Positions 13,160 to 23,781 of a DNA stretch of 64,000 nucleotides are shown one piece after another. The position numbers and the translations under genes were made by a program. How positions within the stretch are numbered: position 1 is the first letter of the stretch; each line of letters opens with the position of its first letter. The notes beneath the pieces are model-generated. The model had not been told where the DNA came from. It did no database searches and saw only the letters and a program-made list of their open reading frames with translations. This DNA is from Mytilisepta virgata (lineage: Eukaryota; Mollusca; Bivalvia; Mytilida; Mytilidae), in NCBI GenBank assembly GCA_028015205.1, contig CM051520.1, positions 7,164,501 through 7,228,500 of the forward strand. Direction: 5' to 3'.

Positions 13160-16100
13160 CCTCCCCCCTTAAAAGAAGTTGGAGGGTAACGAGAACTTCG
13201 CATGAACAATACATACAAAAATATATAGTATGTATACAGTGTTTTAATAAAATCTAGATAAAGCATATATCTAATTTCTTGTCTCATAAAATCAAGTTTA
13301 CGTGGATTGAGCCGGTAAGGATGTTGCTTAATTGGAGAAGCATCACCTACATCAACATCATGACAAACAGCAGTGGTTTTATTTGGCACATCTGGAAAAA
13401 GATTTTTAAAAGTAAATACCAAAGTTTTCAATTTTTCTCTGCGATCGAAAGTCAGATGTGCAAGTTTTGAGTCTAAATCTGACAAAATTTCAGAATTTTT
13501 CAATCTAACAGTTTGTTCCATAGAATTGGAATCAAAAGATGGTTCAATTATTTTTGGTTTGTCATGGTCGTTCTCCAATTTAACCATGGCTAAAGTGGCA
13601 ACTGGTTTACTCTCACATTCATTAGTACGCTCAAAATATGGTTTTAACATATTAATGTGACACACTCTATTTTGTTTACGCCGACCTGGAGTTTTTACAA
13701 TATAATTCAACTCATTGATTTTACTGTCAATGGTATAAGGACCACAGTATTTAGTCTGTAAAGGATGCCCAGGGACTGGCAAAAATACAAGTACCTTATC
13801 ACCAGGCTCAAAAACTCTGTCCCTGGCATCTTTATCATACCATATTTTCATCTTATTCTGTACAGTTTTTAAGTTCTTCTGAGCAATTTGACAAGCAGTA
13901 TACAATTTTTCTTTAAATCTAGATACATAGTCTAGAAGATTCAAGTCAGTGTGTTCAGTAAGCCATTTTTCCTTAACCAATTTCAAAGGTCCCCTTACAG
14001 TATGACCAAACACTAACTCAAAGGGGCTAAAACCAAGGGATTCTTGAACAGCCTCTCGGACCGCAAAAAGTAGAAAGTGAACACCATCATCCCAGTCCCT
14101 ATCAAATTGAAGACAAAAAGTCCTAATCATGTTCTTCAATGTTTGATGAAAACGTTCTAAGGCACCTTGAGATTCTGGATGATAAGCACTTGATCTATAC
14201 TGAGCAATCCCTAACTGGTAAACGACCTGCTGAAATAAACCTGACATAAAATTTGAACCCTGGTCGGACTGTATAGACTTAGGAAGTCCTACTAATGTGA
14301 AAAATTTGATAAGAGCTTTGACAATAGTTGATGTCTTGATATTCCTTAAAAGAATAGCCTCAGGAAAGCGAGTGGATGTACACATGATCGTTAATAAATA
14401 AGCATTTCCAGTCTTGGTCTTTGGTAAAGGTCCAACGCAATCAATAAGTACTCGGCTGAAAGGTTCTTCAAAGGCTGGAATTGGCAGAAGTGGTGCTGGT
14501 GGTATTTTCTGGTTAGGCTTGCCAACAACCTGGCATATATGGCATGATTTGCAGTATTCTGTGACATCATTTCTTAGTCTGGGACAGTAGAAATGTTGCA
14601 AGATCTTAAGGCAAGTCTTCCTTATAACTAAATGTCCAGCCAAGGGGAAGTCATGGGCAAGACCAATAATTTCTTGCCTATAGACTTTAGGCACCACCAC
14701 TTGGTATACCACTCTCCATTCCTCCTCTGGGATAGCATCAGGGGGCCTCCACTTCCTCATCAAAATGCCGTCTTGATGATAGTAACATTCGGCCACTTTG
14801 TCTGCTTCTTCTTGGGGTAGAGCCCTCTTGCCGAGCTGAAGAACCTCAGGGTCTTTATTCTGTTCTTCCCTAAATGTTCTTTTGTCTAATGAATGGCTGT
14901 TCACGTCTGGCCATGGCATAATTACACTTTTGTTAGTACCAGGTGGTCTTATTATGGCCTTTTTTGAGCTACCGGGACCTTCAATGTCGGCAAAGAAAGA
15001 GTCAGAAAGGTCCATATAATCATACTGGCCTTCTTGTAGATCCTCATCTTGTTGTTTTCTTGCCATTGCCCTAGTAACAACACAAGCTGGATACAGTTCA
15101 GCATCATCTTCAGGTGATTTAACATCCACCACCGGTTCACTTGTAACAATTGGTTCAGCAACCACTTTGTTCCTAGCTAGATCATTACCTAGCAATAATG
15201 AAACACCCTCAACAGGGAGAGTAGGACGAACACCCACAACAACTGGTCCAGTAATTAAATCTGACTTCAAATAAATACGATGGAGGGGAACATCTATACA
15301 ACCTAACTCCACACCTCGTAACAAAACGGAGGCACCAACGGACGTCTCCTCGGACAAAGGCAACACACCTTCTAACAACAAAGACTGAGAAGCTCCAGTG
15401 TCCCGTAAAATCTTAATAGGCTGAGGAGTAGTATTATTAACAATAGAAACAAACCCATCAGACATAAAGGGCTTATAATCCTCCATGTAATCACAAAAAC
15501 TGGACTTAAAAGCCTGACTCGCAGGACATTCCAACTTATTGGTAACAACGGGTGTCGTACAAGCACTGGACTTGGGCTTATGATCTCTTTCATTCTTCTG
15601 GAGTCTAAAACAATCAGCCATCAGGTGACCATTTTTCTTACAATAAGCACAAGTTAGTGACTTCTTCTCAAAAGTATCAAATTTTGGACCAGACATGTTA
15701 TAACTAGACGGACTCTTATTCTGTGCAACAGGCTTAATATCAGTACGCTCAGTGCTTTGATTTTTGTAATTTCCGCTTGAAGTATTAAAATTTTGACATT
15801 TGAAACTCCTTTTATGTGAAATGGTACAATTATCGGAAACAACAGCTGCATCTTGCAATGTCTCAACAGTTTTGTCATCTAAATGTGTTTTTAAGTCTAA
15901 ATTAACACACTGCTTGAACTCTTCTAATAACATTAATTGTCTTAATTTATCAAAATTTTTATCTATTTTCTTTGACGTAAGCCATTTATCAAATAAATCT
16001 TCTTTTTCCCTAGCAAATTCAACATAGGTTTGTGTTTCAAACTTTTTATAAGACCTAAATTTCTGTCTATATGCTTCTGGCACTAGTTCATAAGGTTTCA

Positions 16101-16686
16101 AAACTTCCTGTTTAACAGTGTCATAATCAGAACTTTTTTCTGAAGAAAGTGCTGAGTAAATTTCAGCGGCCTTGCCCACAAAAACACTTTGCAACATTGT
16201 AGTCCAATAAGGCTTTGGCCATTTCAAATTTTGAGCAATTTTCTCAAATTGTGGAAAAAATTTATCCACCGTTTTTTCACAAAATTTCGGAACCAAACGT
16301 ATATTTTTTGCTGCCTCAAAATGTTCTGATTTTGACTTAGTGTTGCTTTCTACTTTAGCCATTTCTATTTTTATTTTCTCCATCTCTAACCTTTCCCTCA
16401 TTTCAAGTTCTGCCTGTAATTGTTTTAATTTAAATTCATGTTCTAATTCAAGCTGTTTTAATTTGAAAGCATCAACTTTTTCGACCTTGAGGTCAAGAGC
16501 CTCTTCACCAAAAATTTCTAAATCAACTAAATTGTCTATTACCAAATTTTTTATAATTTGTTTTCTCATAGATGTTCTAAAATCTATTTTTAGATGTTTA
16601 GCAAGCAACACTAATTCTTCTTTCTTTAATTTATCAAACCCTTCCAGGTCTGGCGTTTTCAAAAATTTACCAGCATCAAATTTCAT
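13066..16686 (-). CDS. Gag-protease-integrase polyprotein with truncated RT (Gmr1-like order)
   Basis: This open frame of 1206 codons starts 90 bases after the 5' LTR. Residues 1-60 resemble a SAP-like start, and ~70-130 form a charged coiled coil. A CCHC zinc knuckle (CAYCKKNGHLMADC) lies near 345 and an aspartic protease motif (DTGAS) near 427. An H-H-C-C integrase zinc finger spans ~676-717. The D,D35E core follows, with IDCVGPLP near 750, SDQGSNF near 807 and the E in GALERFH near 843. A GPY/F-like end covers ~950-1015. After integrase come the first ~20-25 residues of a gypsy-type RT (ending MRQEIRYML, near 1142). The frame then crosses a deletion and enters the polypurine tract and LTR. 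Integrase before RT is the Gmr1-type order, unlike standard Ty3/gypsy. There are no internal stops. Confidence 0.88.
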   Translation of the reverse strand: MKFDAGKFLKTPDLEGFDKLKKEELVLLAKHLKIDFRTSMRKQIIKNLVIDNLVDLEIFGEEALDLKVEKVDAFKLKQLELEHEFKLKQLQAELEMRERLEMEKIKIEMAKVESNTKSKSEHFEAAKNIRLVPKFCEKTVDKFFPQFEKIAQNLKWPKPYWTTMLQSVFVGKAAEIYSALSSEKSSDYDTVKQEVLKPYELVPEAYRQKFRSYKKFETQTYVEFAREKEDLFDKWLTSKKIDKNFDKLRQLMLLEEFKQCVNLDLKTHLDDKTVETLQDAAVVSDNCTISHKRSFKCQNFNTSSGNYKNQSTERTDIKPVAQNKSPSSYNMSGPKFDTFEKKSLTCAYCKKNGHLMADCFRLQKNERDHKPKSSACTTPVVTNKLECPASQAFKSSFCDYMEDYKPFMSDGFVSIVNNTTPQPIKILRDTGASQSLLLEGVLPLSEETSVGASVLLRGVELGCIDVPLHRIYLKSDLITGPVVVGVRPTLPVEGVSLLLGNDLARNKVVAEPIVTSEPVVDVKSPEDDAELYPACVVTRAMARKQQDEDLQEGQYDYMDLSDSFFADIEGPGSSKKAIIRPPGTNKSVIMPWPDVNSHSLDKRTFREEQNKDPEVLQLGKRALPQEEADKVAECYYHQDGILMRKWRPPDAIPEEEWRVVYQVVVPKVYRQEIIGLAHDFPLAGHLVIRKTCLKILQHFYCPRLRNDVTEYCKSCHICQVVGKPNQKIPPAPLLPIPAFEEPFSRVLIDCVGPLPKTKTGNAYLLTIMCTSTRFPEAILLRNIKTSTIVKALIKFFTLVGLPKSIQSDQGSNFMSGLFQQVVYQLGIAQYRSSAYHPESQGALERFHQTLKNMIRTFCLQFDRDWDDGVHFLLFAVREAVQESLGFSPFELVFGHTVRGPLKLVKEKWLTEHTDLNLLDYVSRFKEKLYTACQIAQKNLKTVQNKMKIWYDKDARDRVFEPGDKVLVFLPVPGHPLQTKYCGPYTIDSKINELNYIVKTPGRRKQNRVCHINMLKPYFERTNECESKPVATLAMVKLENDHDKPKIIEPSFDSNSMEQTVRLKNSEILSDLDSKLAHLTFDRREKLKTLVFTFKNLFPDVPNKTTAVCHDVDVGDASPIKQHPYRLNPRKLDFMRQEIRYMLYLDFIKTLYTYYIFLYVLFMRSSRYPPTSFKGGGVMILYYYIYFDMILYYYVYLSWPNLFCVAL
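13160..13172 (-). other. Polypurine tract
   Basis: On the minus strand the run AAGGGGGGAGG ends exactly at the first base of the 3' LTR. It is the expected primer for plus-strand DNA synthesis. Confidence 0.85.
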
Positions 16687-16751
16687 TTTGTAGAATTTTG
16701 TTGGCTAATTCTAATAAAAATACTGAAAAAATTTATTAAGATATTAACGTT

Positions 16752-16771
16752 CTCCCGAGACGAGCCCCCAA
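16752..16771 (-). other. Primer-binding site, proline-tRNA type
   Basis: On the minus strand, five bases (GAAAT) after the LTR end, TGGGGGCTCGTC is followed by TCGGGA. This matches the complement of a tRNA-Pro 3' end (TGGGGGCTCGTCCGGGA) except for one inserted T. tRNA-Pro priming is known from several retroviruses and gypsy-type elements. The match is from memory of that PBS. Confidence 0.8.
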
Positions 16772-16775
16772 TTTC

Positions 16776-17413
16776 TGTTACGGCCGAAATCACCTTTAAA
16801 ATGTAGCCAACAAAAGACACAAATCAATAATAAAATTTAACAAGATTTATTATATATACAAAGTTTACAAAAATATTACAAAAAAAACTAAAATGTCAAC
16901 TTAACTGTTCAAAATCCTGTTTTTTCTTGATCCGGAATTCTGGTCACTGTTGCCTGAATCCAAACGGAATATTATATCCAATCAGTCACAATCTAGTATG
17001 ATGTAATGAAAATAACAGTCTGTCAAGTACGATGTATGAAACGTAAATAAATCCAACAGCTGAGAACACAAGAATGTCTATGTACGGTCCAATATGCTAT
17101 GCTCTGAAAGTTTAACTTTCTTGTCCGTATATATACTGTAGAACGGAAACTTCTGGAATACGGTAGAATTTCGAATCACACCATAATTATTACGTAAGTC
17201 AAATAGAAAGTTCTAGTTATTCCACCAGTATCCATTATTGTTCCAGTGATTTCTAAACTGCGCAGTTATAACATTATTTGGTAAACAACTATAAGTATTA
17301 TGTAAACATAGTATACATGTTATAAGGCTACGCAAAACAAATTAGGCCAAGATAAATAAACATAATAATACAATATCATATCAAAATAAATATAATAATA
17401 CAATATCATAACA
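16776..17413 (-). repeat. Middle LTR (LTR B), 5' LTR of the coding unit
   Basis: This 638 bp repeat has the same ends as LTR A and differs from it at very few sites (for example gtttaac against gtctaac near 17110). It directly precedes the primer site and open frame in minus-strand orientation. Confidence 0.93.
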
Positions 17414-17437
17414 CCTCCCGGACGAGCCCCCAATTTC
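17414..17437 (-). other. 24 bp fused primer site and polypurine tract between two LTRs
   Basis: On the minus strand this segment reads GAAAT, then TGGGGGCTCGTCCGGGA (a full tRNA-Pro primer site), then GG directly before the next LTR's TGTTATG. It is what remains if everything between the primer site and polypurine tract is lost through the shared GGGAG. Confidence 0.85.
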
Positions 17438-18073
17438 TGTTACGGCCGAAATCACCTTTAAAATGTAGCCAACAAAAGACACAAATCAATAATAAAATTT
17501 AACAAGATTTATTATATACAAAGTTTACAAAAAAATATTACAAAAAACTAAATTGTCAACTTAACTGTTCAAAATCCTGTTTTTTCTTGATCCGGAATTC
17601 TGGTCACTGTTGCCTGAATCCAAACGGAATATTATATCCAATCAGTCACAATCTAGTATGATGTAATGAAAATAACAGTCTGTCAAGTACGATGTATGAA
17701 ACGTAAATAAATCCAACAGCTGAGAACACAAGAATGTCTATGTACGGTCCAATATGCTATGCTCTGAAAGTCTAACTTTCTTGTCCGTATATATACTGTA
17801 GAACGGAAACTTCTGGAATACGGTAGAATTTCGAATCACACCATAATTATTACGTAAGTCGAATAGAAAGTTCTAGTTATTCCACCAGTATCCATTATTG
17901 TTCCAGTGATTTCTAAACTGCGCAGTTATAACATTATTTGGTAAACAACTATAAGTATTATGTAAACATAGTATACATGTTATAAGGCTACGCAAAACAA
18001 ATTAGGCCAAGATAAATAAACATAATAATACAATATCATATCAAAATAAATATAATAATACAATATCATAACA
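17438..18073 (-). repeat. Outer LTR (LTR C)
   Basis: This third LTR copy is 636 bp. It differs from the other two by small indels in A/T runs near 17515-17550 and a few substitutions. The GTAT duplication follows its outer end at 18074. Confidence 0.93.
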
Positions 18074-18094
18074 GTATGCACATGGACACAGAAT

Positions 18095-19144
18095 AATAAT
18101 TATCTGATACCCACATTTTGCAAGTCAAAGGAAAATGTGTTAAAAGAATTTGAGGTCAAGGTCAAAAGGCAGGTGTCATACCGACATGTATCCACTAAGA
18201 ACTATCTATTGACCAAATATTGTGGGTCTAGTTATTAAAGTTGCTGAGAAGTGGACCTAATCTTGAAAATGTGACAAAGTCACTCGAGCATGCAATTAAG
18301 GTCAAAGAACAGAGACAGGTGTCAAACTTGCATGTACCCACTAAGAACTACCTATAGACCAAACATGGATGAAGGGTAGGTATTACAGGTGCTGAAAAAA
18401 GGACTTAATCAAGAAATTTGGATGGAAGTCACTCAACCATGAAATTGAGGTCAATTTCCAGAGACAAGTATCAGACTGGCATGTACCCACCAAGAACCGT
18501 CAATAGACCAAATACAGTAGGTCTAGGTATTACAGTTTCTGAGAAATGGACTTAACCACAAAAAAGTGACAACGTCACTCAAGCATGAAATTGAGGTCAA
18601 GGTCAAAAGTCAGTGTCAGACTGGCATGTACCCACCAAGAACTATCTATTGACCAAATATGGTGGGTCTTGGTATTCTAGTTGCTGAGAAATGGACTTAA
18701 CAATGAAAAAATGACAAAGTCACTCAAGCATGGAATTGAGGTCAAAGTCAAAAGGCAGGTGACAGACTGTCATGTACCCACCAAGAACTATCTATAGACT
18801 ACATATGGTTGGCCAAGGTAGTACAGTTTCTGAGAAATGGACTTAATCATGAAAAAGTGACAAAGTCACTCAAGCATGAAATTGAGGTCAAAGTCCCAAG
18901 CCAGGTGTCAGACTGACATGTACCTACCAAGAACTATCTATTGACCAAATATAGAGGTTCTAGATTCTAAGTTCTGAGTAATTGACTTAACCATGAAAAT
19001 GTGACACAGGTCACTCAAGCATGAAATTGAGGTCAAGGACAAAAGGCAGGTGTCAGACTGACGTGTACCCACCAAGAACTATCTACTGGCCAAATACAGT
19101 GCGTCTAGGTATTACAGTTTCTGAAAAATGGACTTAACCACAAA
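18095..19144 (+). repeat. ~147 bp tandem array
   Basis: About seven diverged units are anchored by 'gaggtcaaggtcaaaaggcaggtgtc' variants near 18150, 18297, 18447, 18593, 18736, 18885 and 19030. Each includes 'atgtacccaccaagaactatct' and 'gagaaatggacttaa'. The array resumes at 20239 after a nested insertion. It is non-coding. A shorter two-unit relative is seen at 31205-31562 and 44515-44872. Confidence 0.8.
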
Positions 19145-20238
19145 CTAGAGGCTCTCAAGAGCCTGTGTCGCTCACCTGTATCTAATGTGATTTTGGAAAT
19201 TATGTAAAATTATATAATGATTGAGACCAAGATAGGTTTAATTTGACACAGTATTTAAAATTAAAAAAAGGTTATCTTAGTGTAGTCTTACAATAGCTAC
19301 TGAAGACATCTTATCATTATTATTTTTGCATATGTGGTCAAGTTGTGACCATTCAGAATTTTTTTTACAATTTTCTGATAGACTTCTAAACATCTTGGAT
19401 GATGGATCGGCAACAAAGTAACAACACTTGGTCAGCACCTCATAAGGAACATTCATGCCATGTTTGGTTTCATTCCATTCAACGGTTCTCTAAAAGAAGT
19501 CATTTGTATGCATTTCCCATAGGGTCCTATGTTAAACTAAGTCCCCCTCTGGCGGCCATCTTGGATGATGGATCGGATACAAAGTAACAACACTTGGTCA
19601 GCACCTTATAAGGGTTCATTCATGCCAGATTTAGTTTCATTCCGTTCAGTGGTTCTCTAAAAGAAGTCATTTGTATGCATTTCCCATAGGGTCCTATGTT
19701 AAACTAAGTTCCCCACTGGCGGCCATCTTGGATGATGGATCGGCTACAAAGTAACAACACTTGGTCAGCACTTCATAAGGAATATTCATGCCATGTTTGG
19801 TTTCATTCCATTAAGTGGGTCACTAAAAGAAGTCATTTGTATGCATTTCCCATAGGGTCCTATGTTAAACTAAGTCCCCCGCTGGCGGCCATCTTGGATT
19901 ATGGATCGGCTACAAAGTAACGACACTTGGTCAGCACCTCATATGCATTTCCCATAGGGTCCTATGTTAAACTAAGTTCCCCACTGGTGGCCATCTTGGA
20001 TGATGGATCAGCTATAAAGTAACAACACTTGGTCAGCACCTCATAAGGAACATTCATGCCATGTTTGGTTTCATTCCATTCAGTGGTTCTCTAGAAGAAG
20101 TTCAAAATGTAAAATGTTAATGATGACGGACGGACGACGCCGGACGACGCCAGACAACGACGGACAACGCCGGACGACGACGGACGACGGACACAAGTGA
20201 TGAGAAAAGCTCACTTGGCCCTTCGGGCCAGGTGAGCT
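19145..20238 (+). repeat. Dispersed repeat family A, full copy nested in the tandem array
   Basis: The left end is ctagaggctctcaagagcct. The right end is the hairpin AGCTCACTTGGCCC-ttc-GGGCCAGGTGAGCT. Both ends share GCTCACCTG in inverted form. Inside are about four 168 bp tandem units ('catcttggatgatggatcgg' at about 19390, 19558, 19725 and 19891) and a shortened one at 19993. A GACGG-rich run precedes the right hairpin. The array sequence on each side rejoins within a run of A, so the exact target duplication cannot be read. Confidence 0.8.
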
Positions 20239-20830
20239 AAAAAGTGACAAAGTCAATCAAGCATGAAATTAAGGTCAAGAAAATTGAGGTCAAGGTATTA
20301 CAGTTGCTGAGAAATGGATTTAACCACAAAACTTGGACGCAGATTTTAAATTCTTGTTTATGAAGTCAGTGAACCATAAAATGAGACCAGGGTCACAAGA
20401 CAAGTATACTGTGGCAAACCTTATATGATAAACTACCTTGTGGACTATAAATCTTAATTGTAGGTATTACATGTGCAAAGATATTCAAGTTTTAAAAAAG
20501 TTTAGGCCGTCATCGCCGCCGGAAAGTAATACCTATATCTCGCCTCCACAACTTTTTGTCACAGGCAATAGAAAAATCATAAATATCCGACATATATTAA
20601 AAAATTTACACCAAAATTATCGAAAAAGTCTTAATGATCCCCAGAAAAAAATGGAAGGGCCAGATTCCCCAGAATCAATCCCAATCTGTATTTCTTAATG
20701 GGGACCATTGTGGTAAAATATATAAGGATACATTCAACAGTACAAAAGTAAATGAGTGGAAACCTAACTGTCTACTGATGCCGACGTATGACGAAGACAA
20801 CAGGCTAATACCATAATACATCTGCCAAAA
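20239..20830 (+). repeat. End of the tandem array and its flank
   Basis: 20239-20430 continues the ~147 bp array. 20490-20830 carries the phrase 'cgccggaaagtaatacctatatctcgcc' and a second, more decayed 'gatgccgacgtatgacg' stretch. I associate this with the right end of the same repeat. Small open frames here have no domain. Confidence 0.5.
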
Positions 20831-21239
20831 TTTGCGGTCATTAAAAAAGGAATATTCCTGAATTCCATGTTATAATAGTGAAATATATTCTTAAAATATT
20901 AAACAAATTTTTTCTATGAATCACTGGCAATGTGATGGGTACCGTTAACGGAGCAGGACAAGCTTACCCTTCCGGAGCACCTGATGTCACTCACACATTT
21001 TTAGTGAGTTTTTGTATGAGTTCACTTTGCTAGTGCTTTAGTTCCTGTGATGTCTTGTTCTAGTTTTGTTTAGTTTTTAGTTTATTATATGTTTTTTTTA
21101 TATTTTTAGTTAAACGTGTATCCTTGTGGTATTTTTTGTTTCTGTTCCATTTTCTGCTTTTCCATGGACTTCAAATTTGTGGACTTTTCCCACTGTTTTG
21201 TCGCTTCGGTATTCTTTTGCCAATATTAATATGATTAGA
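20831..21239 (+). repeat. Fragment of an abundant mussel dispersed repeat
   Basis: The phrase 'ttacccttccggagcacctga' at 20967-20987 and the T/G-rich text after it match a repeat I remember as common in Mytilus sequences, usually at the 3' side of a retroelement. No coding part is present here. Confidence 0.4.
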
Positions 21240-21513
21240 GGGGGCCTCAGTGGCCGAGTGGTCTAGGTAGTTCTTCATATGTACTAATGATCACTAACCT
21301 GTCAACGCCGAGGTTGTGAGTTCGAATCTCACCTGTGGAGGGCTGTGTTAGACTCCGATCTTAATTGACAAGGATTGCCAATTTTCCTACCAAAGGTTGG
21401 TGGTTCTCTCCGGGTACTCCGGATTCCTCCACTAATACAAACTGGCAGCAGCGAAGTAGCCAAATGTGCTGAAAACGGCATAAAACCCGAACTTAACTCA
21501 ACAAAATCATATG
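21240..21513 (+). mobile_element. tRNA-derived SINE
   Basis: The head (21240-21342) is tRNA-like. It has an A box in tggccgagtggtctagg (21251-21267) and a B box in gttcgaatc (21320-21328). The variable part suggests a Ser/Leu-type tRNA. The body contains 'ggttggtggttctctccgggtactccgg', the conserved central domain I associate with mollusc SINEs. The tail is 'cggcataaaacccgaacttaactcaacaaaatc'. RNA polymerase III would transcribe it from the internal boxes. It depends on a LINE for movement. Confidence 0.85.
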
Positions 21514-21639
21514 ACTAGACATTAGATTATCCAGTTGTATATAATTGTAAATTTTGTTGTAAGTGACGCTACCAATCAACATTTTGTTGATAATTAATGA
21601 ACAAATAACATAAAAATACTAAAAGAAACTATTTAATAA

Positions 21640-22600
21640 TATGGGTTGGTGGTATCTCACTTTTGTTGAGAATTTAAAGAAGTGAAATACATCTGCAAAA
21701 GGAAGGAAAGAAACAAATCAAACAGAAACAATTAACTAGCATGAAAAGGTTAAAAACAAAACCAGAATAAGTAATAATAGTGTTAAATACTAATTATACA
21801 TGGATGACTAGATATGTACAGTACAAGAAACTTTTGGCCACACTGCAGGTGACTGACTGATTGGTGACAGGTTTTTGGTGTTTATTTTAACTTTTTATGG
21901 ACGAAAAAAAAAAGAAGACTATTCTAATCCATATTTTACCAATAATTGAATTGTTATATATGTCAAATACTGTTCAGAAATTATATTTACTACAACAGCC
22001 ATTACGATCATTCACTCAGTTAATATATATGCACTGATATGTCAAATGCATACAAAGTTTTGTTATCCGACCCTGACTTTCAAATTCGGCCACATCTTCA
22101 GATAACTTTTATGTTAGAATCAGTTTCAAAATGCACAAAGGATAGTCAACTCTAGGAAAATATAGTTACTATGATTTGTCTTAAATCTATTTACCAGGTT
22201 CTGTTGAATAATATTTTGTATCCTTCACTGAATACTTCACAGCTGAAAAAAATATGTTCTAAGGTATCATTGTATGCTTAAATGTATATATATGCATGTA
22301 TATCTTTATATTCTAACAGGAAGTGTTAGGTTTGTGTTTTGCTATCCAATATGAAAAATAAAGAAAAAGACCAAACGTTTTAAATACTGAACTATGTTTT
22401 AATGCATGCTTGATTTAAATGCTTTTTGTGAAAATTATTTTTAAGCAATGTTCGAAATTATTCAATATTATAAATGCAAAAGGTAAAAGTAACTATTAAA
22501 TGTATCATAAAACAAGTTGTCCCCTCAATTTATACATAAATAAAAACAGTTTTGGTTCTCATACTTCCAAATTTTTTATATTATTTTATGATTTAAATTA
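21640..22600 (+). repeat. Dispersed repeat family D, copy 1
   Basis: This ~920 bp segment begins 'acatctgcaaaaggaaggaaag' at 21687 and runs to about 22600. It recurs almost unchanged at 31563-32497 and 44873-45818. All three stop matching at the same place ('ttttatgatttaaatt'), which suggests a true element end. A shorter related piece ('ttgttgagaatttaaa...aattaactagcatgaa') follows at 22770-22850. It is non-coding. Confidence 0.75.
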
Positions 22601-22984
22601 TTTTGACACTTTGTTCTATGTTGTAACTTCCTGTTAGTCTCTATAGGGGTCTTGAGCAATAAACATCAAAATGGGTATCAAAGAATTTTATTATAAAACT
22701 ACAGATAATGCACAAATAATATAGGTCAATAATAAATTTCCATAAGTACCTATATTTAATAAGGAGCAGCGGTATCCCACATTTTTGTTGAGAATTTAAA
22801 GTCTTGCTACAAATCAAACGCTAAGAATTAACTAGCATGAACAACACAAAAAAATCTTAATAAGAATGTAATAGATATTACATGTATATAGATTGGGAAA
22901 AGACCCCTAATTTGGATATCATGCCCCTATTTAGGTATATAGAGGGTTTCAGATATGTTAGTCTTTTATTGTGTATTTGCGAAG

Positions 22985-23325
22985 GGTACCACGAATTACT
23001 GGAATCCCCCGTAATTACTGGAATCCCCAGGTAAATACTGGAATCCCCTTCGAAATAACCGAAATCCCCTTTAATATCACTGCAAACCCTTTGAAATCGA
23101 TAAATAATGTGTGTTTTTATTAAAATATGTTATTTTTGGGTAAATTAATTCAGAAAAATGTGTATTTTAAAGCATTTTTCTATATATCCTTTACACTGTA
23201 CATAAACAATATGGCGTCTTTTCTATAGTCATAGTCATCATAGTGTTTTTATTCCTTATAGAGAATTTTTTTCTTTGTGTGTTTTTTTTTTTTTTGTTAC
23301 TCATTATATAACAGTAGTAATCAAA
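22985..23325 (+). repeat. Left terminal inverted repeat
   Basis: The outer 70 bases hold three direct copies of ACTGGAATCC about 17-20 bp apart, followed by ACCGAAATCCCC. These are likely transposase contact sites. The arm runs through a T-run (23283-23297) to TTACTCATTATATAACAGTA. Confidence 0.85.
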
Positions 23326-23781
23326 CAAACAAACAGTAATTACAAAAATTTTAATTATCTATATTTGTTTCAATATACATTATTGATTGCAATAATCAAA
23401 ATTACCTTTAAAAATTATTAAGATATTAATGATTATTAAGAAAATTAAAATTAATACTAAAATCAAAACATGAATTACAAAAAAAACACAAGAAAAACAA
23501 AAAAAAAAACATAATAACGATGTTTTTACAACTGAGCAGAAATAATCACCATACATCAGACAAGACCGAAAAAATATAAAAGAGCAGTGTATTGGACAAG
23601 ACAAAATTAATTAAGAACGATGTTTGTACAAATGAGCATAGATAACGACCGTTTATTGGATGAGACTAAAACAATATTTTGGGGGAGTGGGATAAAAACT
23701 TGTGTTTTGTACTTACACATCCTAGTTATCAGAAAATTAATTATATTTTTTTCTGCATAATAAATTAATACTGTATTTGCC

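Larger units (their letters stand above)
12518..18077 (-). mobile_element. Ty3/gypsy-type LTR retrotransposon, three-LTR composite, RT-deficient
   Basis: The element proper is 12522-18073, flanked on both sides by GTAT (12518-12521 and 18074-18077), a 4 bp target duplication. It reads on the minus strand: LTR (18073-17438), a 24 bp primer-site/polypurine fusion, LTR (17413-16776), primer site, one long open reading frame, polypurine tract, LTR (13159-12522). The LTRs begin TGTTATG and end CGTAACA and differ at only a few positions, so insertion was recent. Most of RT and all of RNase H are absent. The element must therefore have used enzymes supplied by a relative. Confidence 0.9.

Noticed and set aside
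13279..16693. Plus-strand frames opposite the gypsy polyprotein
   Set aside because: They are antisense by-products of a long coding frame and have no domains of their own.
18095..19144. CRISPR array
   Set aside because: Units are ~147 bp and diverged throughout, with no short conserved repeat and unique spacer pattern; this is eukaryotic DNA.
19399..19920. Two similar 62-codon frames as a duplicated small gene
   Set aside because: They are the same frame in successive ~168 bp units of a non-coding tandem repeat.
21240..21342. Functional tRNA gene
   Set aside because: The A and B boxes are present, but the acceptor ends do not pair well and a SINE body and tail follow directly.
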